64,000 bases of DNA from M2408 sp046303515 (GCA_046303515.1 JBKCGI010000158.1:1-64000); one strand, 5' to 3'; shown: positions 27,451 through 36,273, counted from the first letter of the stretch. Translations and numbers: made by a program. Notes: a model not told the origin generated them from the sequence alone.

Positions 27451-27864
27451 ATGTATCCAGAAAGTTTAGTAGCACCAATGAAAGCTGATTTAACAAGTGT
27501 AGGTTTTCAAGAATTATTAACTCCAGCACAAGTGGAGGAAACTATAAATAATTCAAAAGGAACTTTATTAGTAGTTGTAAATTCAGTTTGTGGTTGTGCA
27601 GCTGGAAATATGCGTCCAGGAGTAAAATTGTCTATTCAAAATGATAAAAAACCTTCTAATTTGACTACAGTTTTTGCTGGAGTTGATGGTGAAGCAGTTG
27701 CGCAAGCAAGAAAACATTTTTTACCATATCCTCCATCTTCTCCATCTATCGCTTTATTTAAAGACGGTGAATTGGTTCATTTCTTAGAAAGACACCACAT
27801 CGAAGGTGGAACTGCAGCCATGATTGCTGAAAATTTAATGGAAGCGTATAACGAATTCTGTTAA
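27451..27864 (+). CDS. Bacilliredoxin (BrxA/BrxB, YphP/YqiW family)
   Basis: A 137-residue thioredoxin-fold protein with the family-specific Cys-Gly-Cys motif in VVVNSVCGCAAGNMRPG (Cys47, Cys49), the N-terminal MYPESLVAPMKADL and the PYPPSSPSIALFKDGELVHFLERHHIEG block. In Bacillus these proteins remove bacillithiol from mixed disulfides; which low-molecular-weight thiol serves here cannot be read from the window. The start is ATG, with an AT-rich upstream gap. Confidence 0.93.
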   Translation: MYPESLVAPMKADLTSVGFQELLTPAQVEETINNSKGTLLVVVNSVCGCAAGNMRPGVKLSIQNDKKPSNLTTVFAGVDGEAVAQARKHFLPYPPSSPSIALFKDGELVHFLERHHIEGGTAAMIAENLMEAYNEFC

Positions 27865-27880
27865 AAATAGATTTTTAGAT

Positions 27881-27948
27881 TAATCGATTGTTGGATTTTT
27901 AGAAATTATCAATCCAACAATCGAATTATCGAGTAATCGAACAATCCA
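27881..27948. repeat. Inverted-repeat cluster between the bacilliredoxin and tatD genes
   Basis: A perfect 14-bp inverted repeat, TCGATTGTTGGATT (27884-27897) and its complement (27911-27924), with a 13-nt loop. It is followed by ATTATCGAGTAAT and a partial further copy (TCGAACAATCCAA). There is no T-run, so it is not a standard terminator. It resembles small dispersed intergenic repeats. Confidence 0.7.
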
Positions 27949-28722
27949 ATGTTTATAGATACCCACACCCACCTGTATTCTTCTCAATTCGATGAAGATC
28001 GAACGGAAATGATTCAGCGAGCTTTAGACGCTGGTGTGAAAAGATTATTGCTCCCAAACATCGATTTGGAATCCATAGAAGGAATGTATACTTTAGAAAA
28101 GCAATTTCCTGAAAATTGTTTTGCAATGATGGGTCTACATCCCTGTTCGGTTAATGCAGATTTTGAAAAAACACTTTCAATATTAAAAACTGAACTAGAC
28201 AAAAGAAAATTCATCGCAATTGGTGAAATTGGAATTGATTTATTCTGGGACAAAACATTTTTAGAACAACAAAAACAAGCTTTTGCAATTCAAATAGAAT
28301 GGGCAAAAGAATTTCAAATTCCCATTGTCATCCACGCACGAGATTCTTTTCAAGAAATTTTTGAAGTATTGGATCAACATAACGATGAACGATTGACAGG
28401 AGTATTTCATTGTTTTACTGGAACAGAGAATGAAATCGAAAAAATTCGTTCTTACGGTGGTTTTTTATTTGGAATTGGAGGTGTTGTTACCTTTAAAAAA
28501 TCAGGATTAGATGCAGTTGTCAAAAATCTTGATTTAAATGAAATCATATTAGAAACAGATTCACCCTATTTGGCACCTCATCCAAATCGTGGTAAAAGAA
28601 ATGAAAGTTCCTATATTCCATTAATTGCAGAAAAGCTATCTGATATTTTTGAAACTTCAATTGAAAATATTGCGCAAATCACCAGTGAAAATGCAATAAA
28701 ATGCTTTTCTTTAACCAAATAA
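27949..28722 (+). CDS. TatD family metal-dependent hydrolase
   Basis: The 257-residue protein has the TIM-barrel metal sites of TatD: DTHTHLYSSQFDEDR (3-17), IGEIGIDLFWD, PIVIHARD, GVFHCFTGT and ETDSPYLAPHPNRGKRNESSYI. Family members are 3'-5' DNases or act on D-aminoacyl-tRNA; the exact substrate is not readable. It is followed by the asparaginase gene after 10 nt, a likely two-gene unit. Confidence 0.92.
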   Translation: MFIDTHTHLYSSQFDEDRTEMIQRALDAGVKRLLLPNIDLESIEGMYTLEKQFPENCFAMMGLHPCSVNADFEKTLSILKTELDKRKFIAIGEIGIDLFWDKTFLEQQKQAFAIQIEWAKEFQIPIVIHARDSFQEIFEVLDQHNDERLTGVFHCFTGTENEIEKIRSYGGFLFGIGGVVTFKKSGLDAVVKNLDLNEIILETDSPYLAPHPNRGKRNESSYIPLIAEKLSDIFETSIENIAQITSENAIKCFSLTK

Positions 28723-28732
28723 AATTAAGATT

Positions 28733-29764
28733 TTGAACTCCAATAAAGCAAATGTTCTAATAATTTATACCGGAGGAACCATTGGTATGATTCAGGATTT
28801 GAAGTCTGGCTCCTTAAAAGCCTTTGATTTTAAACATTTGAGTGAACAAATACCTGAATTGGAGCGTCTAAACGTAAATCTAAATGCTATTTCTTTCGCT
28901 GAACCAGTGGATTCTTCCGAAATGAATATAGTTCATTGGAAAAGGATCGCTGAAATGGTACATGAAAACTACAACAAATATGATGGATTTGTTGTCCTTC
29001 ACGGTTCAGATACGATGGCGTATACTGCTTCTGCTTTGAGTTTTATGTTGCAAAATTTGAGTAAACCTGTAATTTTAACGGGTTCACAATTGCCAATTGG
29101 AACAATTCGCACCGACGGAAAGGAAAATTTAATAACAGCCATTGAAATAGCTGCAGACAGAAATGAAAACGGAACATCTATCATTCAAGAAGTTGCGATT
29201 TATTTTGAATATTCATTATATCGTGGAAACCGAACGAGTAAAATTTCCGCAAGTCATTTTGAAGCATTTAAATCTCCAAATTACCAAGAGTTGGCAGTTG
29301 CAGGGATACAAATTGCATACCAATTAAAGGAAATTTATTCAGCGGAAAAATCATTAGAATTTTTCACAAATTTCAACAATCAAGTTGCTTTATTAAAGAT
29401 TTTTCCTGGGTTTTCTCCAAATATTTACAAAGCATTATTTGATGTCAACGAGGTAAAAGGAATAGTAATCGAAAGTTTTGGAGCAGGCAATGTTCCGTCA
29501 AATGTGGAATTTCAAAATTTAATTTCTAGCTACATTCAAGCTGGCGGAATTGTGTTAAATATTACGCAATGTAATACTGGAAAGGTAGTTCAAGGAAAAT
29601 ACGAAACAAGTTCCTTTTTCGAAAAAGTAGGTGTTGTTGGAGGTGGTGATTTAACTACTGAAGCTGCGGTTACCAAAATGATGTATTTACTTGGAAAATA
29701 TTCAGATAGAAAAATAATTATAGAAAAATTGCAAGAAAATATCGCTGGAGAAATTAGTTTATAA
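28733..29764 (+). CDS. ansA: Type I (cytoplasmic) L-asparaginase
   Basis: The 343-residue enzyme hydrolyses asparagine to aspartate and ammonia. The first catalytic Thr is in IIYTGGTIGMIQD (about 14) and the second is in VLHGSDTMAYTASAL (about 90-95). GSQLPIGTIRTDGKENL and ESFGAGNVPS are conserved. There is no signal peptide, so it is the type I form. The start is TTG at 28733. It is in tandem with tatD. Confidence 0.92.
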   Translation: MNSNKANVLIIYTGGTIGMIQDLKSGSLKAFDFKHLSEQIPELERLNVNLNAISFAEPVDSSEMNIVHWKRIAEMVHENYNKYDGFVVLHGSDTMAYTASALSFMLQNLSKPVILTGSQLPIGTIRTDGKENLITAIEIAADRNENGTSIIQEVAIYFEYSLYRGNRTSKISASHFEAFKSPNYQELAVAGIQIAYQLKEIYSAEKSLEFFTNFNNQVALLKIFPGFSPNIYKALFDVNEVKGIVIESFGAGNVPSNVEFQNLISSYIQAGGIVLNITQCNTGKVVQGKYETSSFFEKVGVVGGGDLTTEAAVTKMMYLLGKYSDRKIIIEKLQENIAGEISL

Positions 29765-29783
29765 CTGATTCAAAATAAATTTG

Positions 29784-29791
29784 TATTTTTG
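29784..29791 (+). promoter_or_regulatory. -7 element TATTTTTG for tRNA-Ser
   Basis: TATTTTTG followed by CAG ends 15 nt before the mature tRNA 5' end, which fits a short 5' leader for RNase P. No clear -33 element was found. Confidence 0.6.
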
Positions 29792-29806
29792 CAGTCCCAA
29801 TTTTAA

Positions 29807-29894
29807 GGAGAGGTGTCCGAGTGGTTGAAGGAGCACGCCTGGAAAGCGTGTATAGGTCGAAAGCTTATCGCGGGTTCGAATCCCTCTCTCTCCG
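29807..29894 (+). tRNA. tRNA-Ser (anticodon GGA)
   Basis: An 88-nt class II tRNA. The acceptor stem GGAGAGG pairs with TCTCTCC (one G-U), the anticodon stem CACGC/GCGTG is perfect around loop CTGGAAA (anticodon GGA), and a long variable arm is present. The T loop is TTCGAAT. The T stem GCGGG/CCCTC has a C-T mismatch at positions 50-64. Two downstream partial copies carry CCCGC, which would pair fully. CCA is not encoded. A strong terminator follows at once. Confidence 0.93.
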
Positions 29895-29897
29895 CTG

Positions 29898-29927
29898 AAA
29901 GTCTAAGTATATGCTTAGACTTTTTTT
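29898..29927 (+). terminator. Terminator of tRNA-Ser
   Basis: AAGTCTAAG / CTTAGACTT with a 6-nt loop, followed by a T-run. It starts 4 nt after the tRNA end. Confidence 0.92.
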
Positions 29928-29967
29928 GTGCTTATAATTTTGATTTTATAATTGTTAAGGGATGAAG

Positions 29968-30035
29968 AACCCGGGGTTCGAGCCGAAACGCAGTGGAGAC
30001 AATGAAGCGCAGCGGAATAATCCCGCTCTCTCCGC
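29968..30035 (+). repeat. Second tRNA-Ser 3'-end copy, with an insertion in the T loop
   Basis: The segment begins ACCCGGGGTTCGA, like a T-arm 5' side, and ends TAATCCCGCTCTCTCCGC, like the T-arm 3' side plus acceptor strand. Between them are ~35 bases that contain an imperfect direct repeat (ACGCAGTGGA, GCGCAGCGGA). No anticodon arm is present. It shares 19 identical bases with the third copy. Confidence 0.7.
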
Positions 30036-30046
30036 CAGAAGTTTTG

Positions 30047-30080
30047 AACCCGTTCGATTTCAATCGATACGGGTTTTTTT
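30047..30080 (+). terminator. Terminator after the second tRNA-Ser 3'-end copy
   Basis: AACCCG / CGGGTT with an inner ATCGAT-type stem-loop, followed by TTTTTTT. The sequence differs from the tRNA terminator. Confidence 0.85.
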
Positions 30081-30187
30081 ATTGGATGAATAGAGCCAAA
30101 CTTGTTTGGGTATAATTTCCTCCAAGAAAAATTTTATAAACTGCTTAAGTTTATAAAAGGTTCAAAACTTGTGAAGCAAACTCTTTA

Positions 30188-30220
30188 TTGGGTTCATAAT
30201 ATAATCCCGCTCTCTCCGCT
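30188..30220 (+). repeat. Third tRNA-Ser 3'-end copy
   Basis: GGGTTC, a spacer, then ATAATCCCGCTCTCTCCGC. From the acceptor strand onward a 22-bp block (30210-30231) is identical to 29886-29907, the real tRNA 3' end plus the first terminator arm, 324 bp away in direct orientation. Confidence 0.8.
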
Positions 30221-30221
30221 G

Positions 30222-30249
30222 AAAGTCTAAGAAATGCTTAGACTTTTTT
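30222..30249. terminator. Terminator after the third copy, also facing the LamG gene
   Basis: AAAGTCTAAG / CTTAGACTTT with a 5-nt loop and a T-run on the plus strand. It lies 11 bases past the stop of the minus-strand LamG gene and could also act on that transcript, although the minus-side T-run is poor. Confidence 0.75.
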
Positions 30250-30259
30250 GGGAAACGTA

Positions 30260-31492
30260 TTATTTTTTCCAAATTTTTTGTTTGAAAAGAGTATCTCTAA
30301 GATTTAACTCGAGAAGGTACAAGCCAGATTCCAAACTACTTACATCTAATTGTATGAGTTGTTCGTTAGATTTGATGTTTCGAATTAGCTTCCCGTTCAA
30401 ATCAAAAAGCGAAATAATCAATTGCTCACTTTTAGTGTTTTTTATTGATAAAAAATCTTTGACTGGATTTGAAATCACTACAAAATTTTCTAAATAATTA
30501 TTTTTTACAAATGTTGCATTGCTTGTGGTGTCTACTATCGTATCGGCCACATACATTTCAAAATCAACACACTCTGAAGTGTACACACACTGTTGATCAC
30601 TAACTTGTAAAGCAAAAACACCATTTTCTGTCAACACGTAAGTTGAATTTGTAGCTCCAGTTATGGAAGTTGAAGGATTTACGATATCTCCACACTTCAA
30701 CCATTGATAAGAATCAAAAACCCCTGCAGCTAAAAGGGTATCTTCTTCTTGTAAAATCAAATTGTTAAAATTCATAACTACGGGAAATCCAGAAGCATTG
30801 AAATGATGATTGTTTCCTGAAGCGTCAAAAACGGTGTCTACAGGATTATTTTCAGAAAAATGCCATAAACCAGTTGTTCTATTGTCATTTATAAATGCAG
30901 TTGTTGGTGGTATAAACGCTTGGTTGTAGCGGATTGTGTCACTAATTCTCAATTCATCAATATAACCTTTAAATGAACCATACGTCCAAGTTTGATAACC
31001 GGATCTTCCCACATAAAATAAACCGTTAACTGTAAAATTAAAATCATATTGATCAGAAAGAGTTCCATCTATTCCATCAAAATAATAGGTAAACTCATCA
31101 GTTGAGTGCTGATACATTAGCGCCACATGATGCCAATCGAGGTCAGCAGGATAATTGTGATCTTGATGACAAACCCAAGCATTATCTGAACTCATGGCAC
31201 AAAATTGATAATAATTAATTTGATCAGGGGTTCGAAAAAAATTAAGTTCAAAGTTGCTTGAATTTCCCATTATAGCTTGACGAACATAACCAGAATCGGT
31301 ACAAAATTTCGTCCAAAATTCGATTGTAAAATCTGAATTTTGCGGTGTAATTGATGAAGCCCATTGTGAAAGTTCATCATCAACACCATCAAATTTCAAA
31401 TATGAACCAAAAGGTTGAGCATCTAATTTTCCATAGAGAAGGGAAATCAATAAGAAAAAAAGGAGTTTAGACTTAAGCATCAGACGATTCAT
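30260..31492 (-). CDS. Secreted LamG-domain protein with type A T9SS sorting domain
   Basis: The 410-residue protein has a signal peptide (ending YGKLDAQ), a concanavalin/LamG-like domain (YLKFDGVDDELSQW, FTIEFWTKF, DLDWHHVALMY, FKGYIDELRISDTIRYN; about 30-195), a short Ig/PKD-like segment around SYQWLKCGD to FALQVSDQQC, and a C-terminal sorting region (VISNPVKDFLSIKN, LFDLNGKLIRNI, LESGLYLLEL; about 335-410). It is predicted to be exported by T9SS and to act at the surface in carbohydrate or protein binding; there is no catalytic motif. ATG 31480 is an alternative start. Confidence 0.85.
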   Translation of the reverse strand: MNRLMLKSKLLFFLLISLLYGKLDAQPFGSYLKFDGVDDELSQWASSITPQNSDFTIEFWTKFCTDSGYVRQAIMGNSSNFELNFFRTPDQINYYQFCAMSSDNAWVCHQDHNYPADLDWHHVALMYQHSTDEFTYYFDGIDGTLSDQYDFNFTVNGLFYVGRSGYQTWTYGSFKGYIDELRISDTIRYNQAFIPPTTAFINDNRTTGLWHFSENNPVDTVFDASGNNHHFNASGFPVVMNFNNLILQEEDTLLAAGVFDSYQWLKCGDIVNPSTSITGATNSTYVLTENGVFALQVSDQQCVYTSECVDFEMYVADTIVDTTSNATFVKNNYLENFVVISNPVKDFLSIKNTKSEQLIISLFDLNGKLIRNIKSNEQLIQLDVSSLESGLYLLELNLRDTLFKQKIWKK

Positions 31493-31569
31493 TTATACAA
31501 AAATGCAGATTAATTCAATAATAATTGCACCTTTTGAAATAAAATTAAAAAAAATGGTATTTTCATCGC

Positions 31570-31776
31570 ATGAAAAACGAAAAACATAAACGTGCCTTCC
31601 TAATTTGGTTGGCAATATATCCTCTAATAACCTTGCTTTTTTATGCCCTAGGTGGTTTTATTAAAGATTTACCTATTCCAATCAAAACATTTTGTTTAAC
31701 TATTATAGCTGTTCCAATGGTGGTTTATGTAATTCTACCTTTTTACAATCGCATTTTCAAATCTTGGTTTAAATAA
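31570..31776 (+). CDS. Small two-helix membrane protein
   Basis: The 68-residue product has basic ends and two hydrophobic segments (about 10-28 and 38-57) with a short loop containing a conserved-looking IKDLPIPIKTF. I recall similar short ORFs annotated as hypothetical in Flavobacteriia. It starts with ATG at 31570 in the gap between the divergent LamG gene and purF. Function unknown. Confidence 0.6.
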   Translation: MKNEKHKRAFLIWLAIYPLITLLFYALGGFIKDLPIPIKTFCLTIIAVPMVVYVILPFYNRIFKSWFK

Positions 31777-31805
31777 ATTTTCCTAAATCGATTTTCTTTT
31801 TTGAT

Positions 31806-31843
31806 TTTTTTGCATTTCAGATAAAATTTAAAGCGTAACTTTG
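31806..31843 (+). promoter_or_regulatory. Probable purF promoter
   Basis: A TTTTTTG run (ending 31812), a 23-nt spacer that is slightly long, then TAACTTTG (31836-31843) followed by CA. ATG is 16 nt downstream. Confidence 0.55.
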
Positions 31844-31859
31844 CAAAAAATTTTCGGTA

Positions 31860-33761
31860 ATGAGTGATGCAATTCAACATGAGTGTGGTATAGCACTTTT
31901 GAGATTAAAAAAACCTTTACAATATTACGTAGACAAATATGGAACTGCGTTTTATGCTCTAAGTAAAATGCACCTCATGATGGAAAAACAACGTAATCGT
32001 GGACAAGACGGTGCTGGTTTGGTGAATATCAAATTCGATATGAAGCCAGGAGAGCGCTATATTTCTAGATACCGTTCAATTAATAAAAATCCAATTCAAG
32101 ATATTTTTGATCACGTTCACAAAAAATTCAATGCTATTGGTGAAGATAATCCTGCGAATTTGAATGATGTGGATTACTTGAAAAAAAATGCTGGTTTCAC
32201 CGGAGAATTGTTTTTAGGACATTTACGCTACGGAACTTTTGGTCGAAATTCAATTGAAAGCTGTCACCCATTTTTGCGCCAAAACAACTGGATTACGCGT
32301 AATTTGGTTGTAGCTGGAAATTTCAATTTAACGAATGTGGACGAACTTTTTGATGTTTTGATTGATATCGGTCAGCATCCAAAAGAAAAATCTGATACGG
32401 TTACAGTAATGGAAAAAATTGGTCATTACTTAGATGTTGAAAATGACGAAATGTTCCAAAAATATCAAGCTGAAGGACTTTCATATGTGGAAAGTTACGC
32501 TAAAATAGCTGAGAATTTAAACATCGAAAATATTTTAAAAATATCATCTGAATTTTGGGATGGAGGTTACGCAATGGCTGGTTTGTTTGGTCATGGAGAT
32601 GCTTTTGTCTTGAGAGATCCTGCTGGAATTCGCCCAACATATTGGTATGAAGATGATGAAATTTGTGTGGTAGCTTCTGAAAGACCAGTTATTCAAACGG
32701 CATTCAAATTAAAATACGAAGATATCAAGGAATTAAATCCTGGTCATGCTTTGATTATCAAAAAAACAGGAGAAGTTTCAGAAGTTTTAATCAATGAACC
32801 GACCGTTAAAAAAAGTTGTTCGTTTGAGCGTATTTATTTCTCAAGAGGAAATGATAAAGAAATTTATAGTGAACGTATCAATTTAGGTAAACTAATCGTT
32901 AAACAAGTACTTGCTGAAATAGATTACGATTTAGATAATTCTGTTTTTTCTTTTATTCCAAACACTGCAGAAATTGCATTTTACGGAATGATGAAAGGAT
33001 TGGAAGATTACTTGAATGACAAAAAATACGAGGCAATTATCAACCTGAAAGATAAACCAACTCCAGAACAGTTAAAGGAAATTATTTACCGCAGAGCTCG
33101 ATTGGAGAAAATTGCCATCAAGGACGCAAAATTACGAACCTTCATTACACAAGATGATGAACGTGATGATATTGTTTCTTCAAGTTACGATATCACTTAC
33201 GGTTCTGTGCACAGAGACAAAGATAATTTAGTAGTCTTAGACGATAGTATTGTTCGCGGAACAACTTTAAAACAAAGTATTTTAAGAATTTTAGATCGTT
33301 TAGGTCCAAAAAATATTGTTGTGGTTTCCTCTGCTCCGCAAATTCGTTACCCTGATTGTTATGGAATCGACATGGCAAAAATGAGTGATTTCATTGCCTT
33401 TGACGCAACCATTCATTTATTGAAAGAAAGCGGAAGAGAACAATTAATTCAGGACGTTTACAAAAAGTGTAAAGAACAAGCGCATTTGCCGAAAGAAGAA
33501 ATTAAAAACTTTGTGAAAGAAATTTACAAACCTTTTACACCACAAGAAATTTCAGATAAAATAGCTGAATTATTAACTCCAAAAAACATCAATGCCAAAG
33601 TGAAAATCATTTATCAAACGATAGAAAATTTACACGAGGCTTGCCCAAATCACTTGGGAGATTGGTATTTTACCGGAGATTATCCAACACCTGGAGGAAA
33701 TAAGGTTGTCAATACTGCTTTCATAAATTACGTCGAGGGTAAAAACGAACGAGCGTACTAA
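31860..33761 (+). CDS. purF: Amidophosphoribosyltransferase, long Bacteroidota form
   Basis: The 633-residue protein has an N-terminal class II glutamine amidotransferase domain and a C-terminal phosphoribosyltransferase domain. The nucleophile would be Cys9 (HECGIALL) after removal of an 8-residue propeptide; RNRGQDGAGLVN and LFLGHLRYGTFGRN are family blocks. The PRPP loop is VVLDDSIVRGTTLKQSI (about 457-473). PurF starts purine synthesis from PRPP and glutamine. It is longer than the usual ~470-500 aa because of inserts and a C-terminal extension (about 560-633), as in other Bacteroidota. Confidence 0.9.
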   Translation: MSDAIQHECGIALLRLKKPLQYYVDKYGTAFYALSKMHLMMEKQRNRGQDGAGLVNIKFDMKPGERYISRYRSINKNPIQDIFDHVHKKFNAIGEDNPANLNDVDYLKKNAGFTGELFLGHLRYGTFGRNSIESCHPFLRQNNWITRNLVVAGNFNLTNVDELFDVLIDIGQHPKEKSDTVTVMEKIGHYLDVENDEMFQKYQAEGLSYVESYAKIAENLNIENILKISSEFWDGGYAMAGLFGHGDAFVLRDPAGIRPTYWYEDDEICVVASERPVIQTAFKLKYEDIKELNPGHALIIKKTGEVSEVLINEPTVKKSCSFERIYFSRGNDKEIYSERINLGKLIVKQVLAEIDYDLDNSVFSFIPNTAEIAFYGMMKGLEDYLNDKKYEAIINLKDKPTPEQLKEIIYRRARLEKIAIKDAKLRTFITQDDERDDIVSSSYDITYGSVHRDKDNLVVLDDSIVRGTTLKQSILRILDRLGPKNIVVVSSAPQIRYPDCYGIDMAKMSDFIAFDATIHLLKESGREQLIQDVYKKCKEQAHLPKEEIKNFVKEIYKPFTPQEISDKIAELLTPKNINAKVKIIYQTIENLHEACPNHLGDWYFTGDYPTPGGNKVVNTAFINYVEGKNERAY

Positions 33762-33840
33762 GTTTTGTCCAAATTTTTGCGAGCTTAACTAGGTAGAACT
33801 TTTTAGTCACATTTTTGTCTATTTCAAAATTTAAATACTA

Positions 33841-34557
33841 ATGAAGGTTCCATTTTACTTTTTTGTTTTCTTTTTTATTTTCATTTCATGTGAAACTAAA
33901 GAGATTAGCTCAGGCAAAAAAAATATAATTGCCTTATCTCAGAAATACCTCGAGAGTAGTAAGAGACAAAAAAATACTCAGTTCGTTCAGCAAGAATTGG
34001 CCAATATTGAATTCGAAGATCTCTTAACTGAATTGAATTCAGATAATAAAAAAATTACTTTTTGGCTTAACATATATAATGCCTCAACTTTATCAAATTT
34101 AAGGCAAAATCCCAAACATTTAAAAGATAGAAATCACTTTTTCAATTTAAAACAAATTAATATTGCTGGTAATAGTTTTTCATTAAATGAAATTGAAAAT
34201 AATATTTTAAGACGGAAAATAGGTAAAAATCCAATTTTTAAAAAATTAAAGGTTAACAAATTAGACCCTAGAATTCATTTCGCGCTAAATTGTGGAGCTA
34301 AAAGTTGTCCGCCAATATTGTTTTATTCGTTTGAAAATATTCAAGAGGAACTTGATTTATCGACCAAAGCTTATTTAGAAATTGAATGTGAAATTAAAGA
34401 AGGAAAGATATACCTACCAATGATATTTTCATGGTTTGAAGAGGATTTTGGTGGTAAAGATGGTGTTTTCAACTTCCTTCGAAAATATGATAAAATTCAA
34501 AGTGTTGAAAATCCAGAAATAATATACTTACCCTTTGATTGGACCTTAAGTTTATAA
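33841..34557 (+). CDS. DUF547 domain lipoprotein
   Basis: The 238-residue protein has a very hydrophobic lipoprotein signal (lipobox FISC, Cys17). It shows DUF547 features: KKITFWLNIYNASTLSNL (about 75-92), NIAGNSFSLNEIENNILR, and IHFALNCGAKSCPPILFY (about 148-165) with the conserved Cys pair. DUF547 proteins are widespread and of unknown function; a papain-like or transglutaminase-like fold has been proposed. It converges on the next gene with an 8-nt gap. Confidence 0.85.
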   Translation: MKVPFYFFVFFFIFISCETKEISSGKKNIIALSQKYLESSKRQKNTQFVQQELANIEFEDLLTELNSDNKKITFWLNIYNASTLSNLRQNPKHLKDRNHFFNLKQINIAGNSFSLNEIENNILRRKIGKNPIFKKLKVNKLDPRIHFALNCGAKSCPPILFYSFENIQEELDLSTKAYLEIECEIKEGKIYLPMIFSWFEEDFGGKDGVFNFLRKYDKIQSVENPEIIYLPFDWTLSL

Positions 34558-34565
34558 AATTTACT

Positions 34566-36119
34566 TCAAGCAAAAATATTATTTACTTGATTCTTCAAAA
34601 TTAAGCTTTCAAAAGATTTACGTTGTGCTTTAGCTTGTGCCCAACTAATGAAATCAAAATATTCATAGGCGACACGTTTCATGTTTGAATCTTCAATTTG
34701 AGATAAATTGAGGTAAAAATCATTCCACAAATCTTCACGGTCAAGTTCACTGTTGATTTTAGAAATTTTGGTCACGAATTTTAAAAAATGCTGTTCGAAA
34801 TCATACAAGCGATTTCTACTTTTAAGGTATTTAGACGTCGAGCGAATCACGTAAGGCATAAAGTCCGTATTTTTCATTTCAAAATGAATCAAAAGGCAAA
34901 GTAAATGCGCGAAGGAAACAATATCCTCTTGTTGATCTAAATTGCTATTGTTTAAAATGTGATTTATCGACTTTAAAGCCAAATGGTACTCTCCAACTGA
35001 AAAGTATATACTAGCTATTTTAAAATGGAAAAAAGCTTTTCTATTCTCGCTGAGTTTATCCTCATAAAGAATAAGTCCATTTTCTACCAATGGGAAAAGT
35101 TGCAGTGCTTCTTTGTTTTTTCCTTCCAGTGCTAAAATTGTCAGTTCAATACTATAAAAATTAGCAAATAATTTGATCTGTAAATCCTCATTTTTACTAA
35201 ATTCTTCATTAACACTTATGGCTTTCAATTTCGAACGTAACAATTTGATTTCATCCTTTTTCTGAATCCTATAGGCTACATAAATTGTATTGCTTAAGGT
35301 TGAAATATATTTTGAGATTTGATTTTTCATTTCCTCAGAATTTTCCTCAATCAAATGAATATTTTTTTCAAGGTGTGAAAAGCAATCTTGAAAAGAATTA
35401 GTAGCAAAATAATAAGCACTATAAATGTGATTGATTAAATACTCAGTATCAAAAAACAACTCTTCTTCTCTTGAGGATAAGACCAATTCATCAATGATTT
35501 CTTTAAAATGAAGCAAATCTTCTTCACTTCGTGAAATTCCCTTGGAAGAAAGTAAAGCAAATAATTTTGTTTTTAAATTCCATATCTTATCATAGGCCAA
35601 ACTTTTTTGATGGAATTCAATATCATTTTTCAACATTAAATTTAAATCTAAAGTGCTTAAATTTCCTTGACTTTCATATATTTTTTTAAGCTTTAAATTA
35701 ATCTCAGAAAGTAAATTGAATTTATTGTTTTTTTGGGCTAATTTTTCTGCGGATTTAAGTTGTTTGATGCTTTGGTTATACAATGATTTTTGATAAAGAA
35801 TTTCAGCACTATTTAACAATTTATATATTTGAGCGTCGATCGAATTTGAGGAGTGAAAATTATCTAGGGCATTTATAATATGGTCGTATAATCGCTTTTT
35901 TGTGATTGAGAATTTATTCAAAAAGGCTTCGTTTTTAAAATGCTCGAAAATTTTAGATTCATTATATTCATCCATTAATTCAATATAATCAAACAAGATA
36001 ATATAATTATTTTCCTCACCGATGGTATGTCTTGATGAAAAAACTTTAAAATAGCGTTTTTCAGATTTAGACATGTGTTTAATCAAGTCGTGAAGTGTAT
36101 CTTTTATTTTGTTAGACAT
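34566..36119 (-). CDS. Large helical protein of unknown function
   Basis: I do not recognise a domain in this 517-residue protein. It has no signal peptide or membrane segment and is almost entirely helical. The N-terminus (LHDLIKHMSKSEKRYFKVFSSRH, then ITKKRLYDHIINALDNFH) looks like a DNA- or protein-binding helical head, and the rest has TPR-like helical pairs (KSLYNQSIKQLKSAEKLAQKN, KIASIYFSVGEYHLALKSINHIL). I recall similar hypothetical proteins in Bacteroidota. A cytoplasmic scaffold or regulator is a guess from the repeats. Confidence 0.6.
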   Translation of the reverse strand: MSNKIKDTLHDLIKHMSKSEKRYFKVFSSRHTIGEENNYIILFDYIELMDEYNESKIFEHFKNEAFLNKFSITKKRLYDHIINALDNFHSSNSIDAQIYKLLNSAEILYQKSLYNQSIKQLKSAEKLAQKNNKFNLLSEINLKLKKIYESQGNLSTLDLNLMLKNDIEFHQKSLAYDKIWNLKTKLFALLSSKGISRSEEDLLHFKEIIDELVLSSREEELFFDTEYLINHIYSAYYFATNSFQDCFSHLEKNIHLIEENSEEMKNQISKYISTLSNTIYVAYRIQKKDEIKLLRSKLKAISVNEEFSKNEDLQIKLFANFYSIELTILALEGKNKEALQLFPLVENGLILYEDKLSENRKAFFHFKIASIYFSVGEYHLALKSINHILNNSNLDQQEDIVSFAHLLCLLIHFEMKNTDFMPYVIRSTSKYLKSRNRLYDFEQHFLKFVTKISKINSELDREDLWNDFYLNLSQIEDSNMKRVAYEYFDFISWAQAKAQRKSFESLILKNQVNNIFA

Positions 36120-36273
36120 GTGTAATATTCGTTAGTTTCTTAATAACGAAAATACAAATACATATGATACCATTTCCAAGAAAAACTTAAACTATCGTTT
36201 TTATTGAGTAAACTGTAAGTAAGGAAAAATCAATATTTTGATTAGTATAAATTTAAAAAGTTTAGAGCAAAAA

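Larger units (their letters stand above)
29895..30259. other. Non-coding region with tRNA-Ser 3'-end copies and three terminators
   Basis: There is no credible gene in these 365 bases. They hold the tRNA terminator, a partial tRNA-like copy (29968-30035) with a terminator, a spacer with the weak stem TATAAAC/GTTTATA (30135-30157), then a second partial copy (30188-30220) with a near-identical terminator. Confidence 0.8.
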
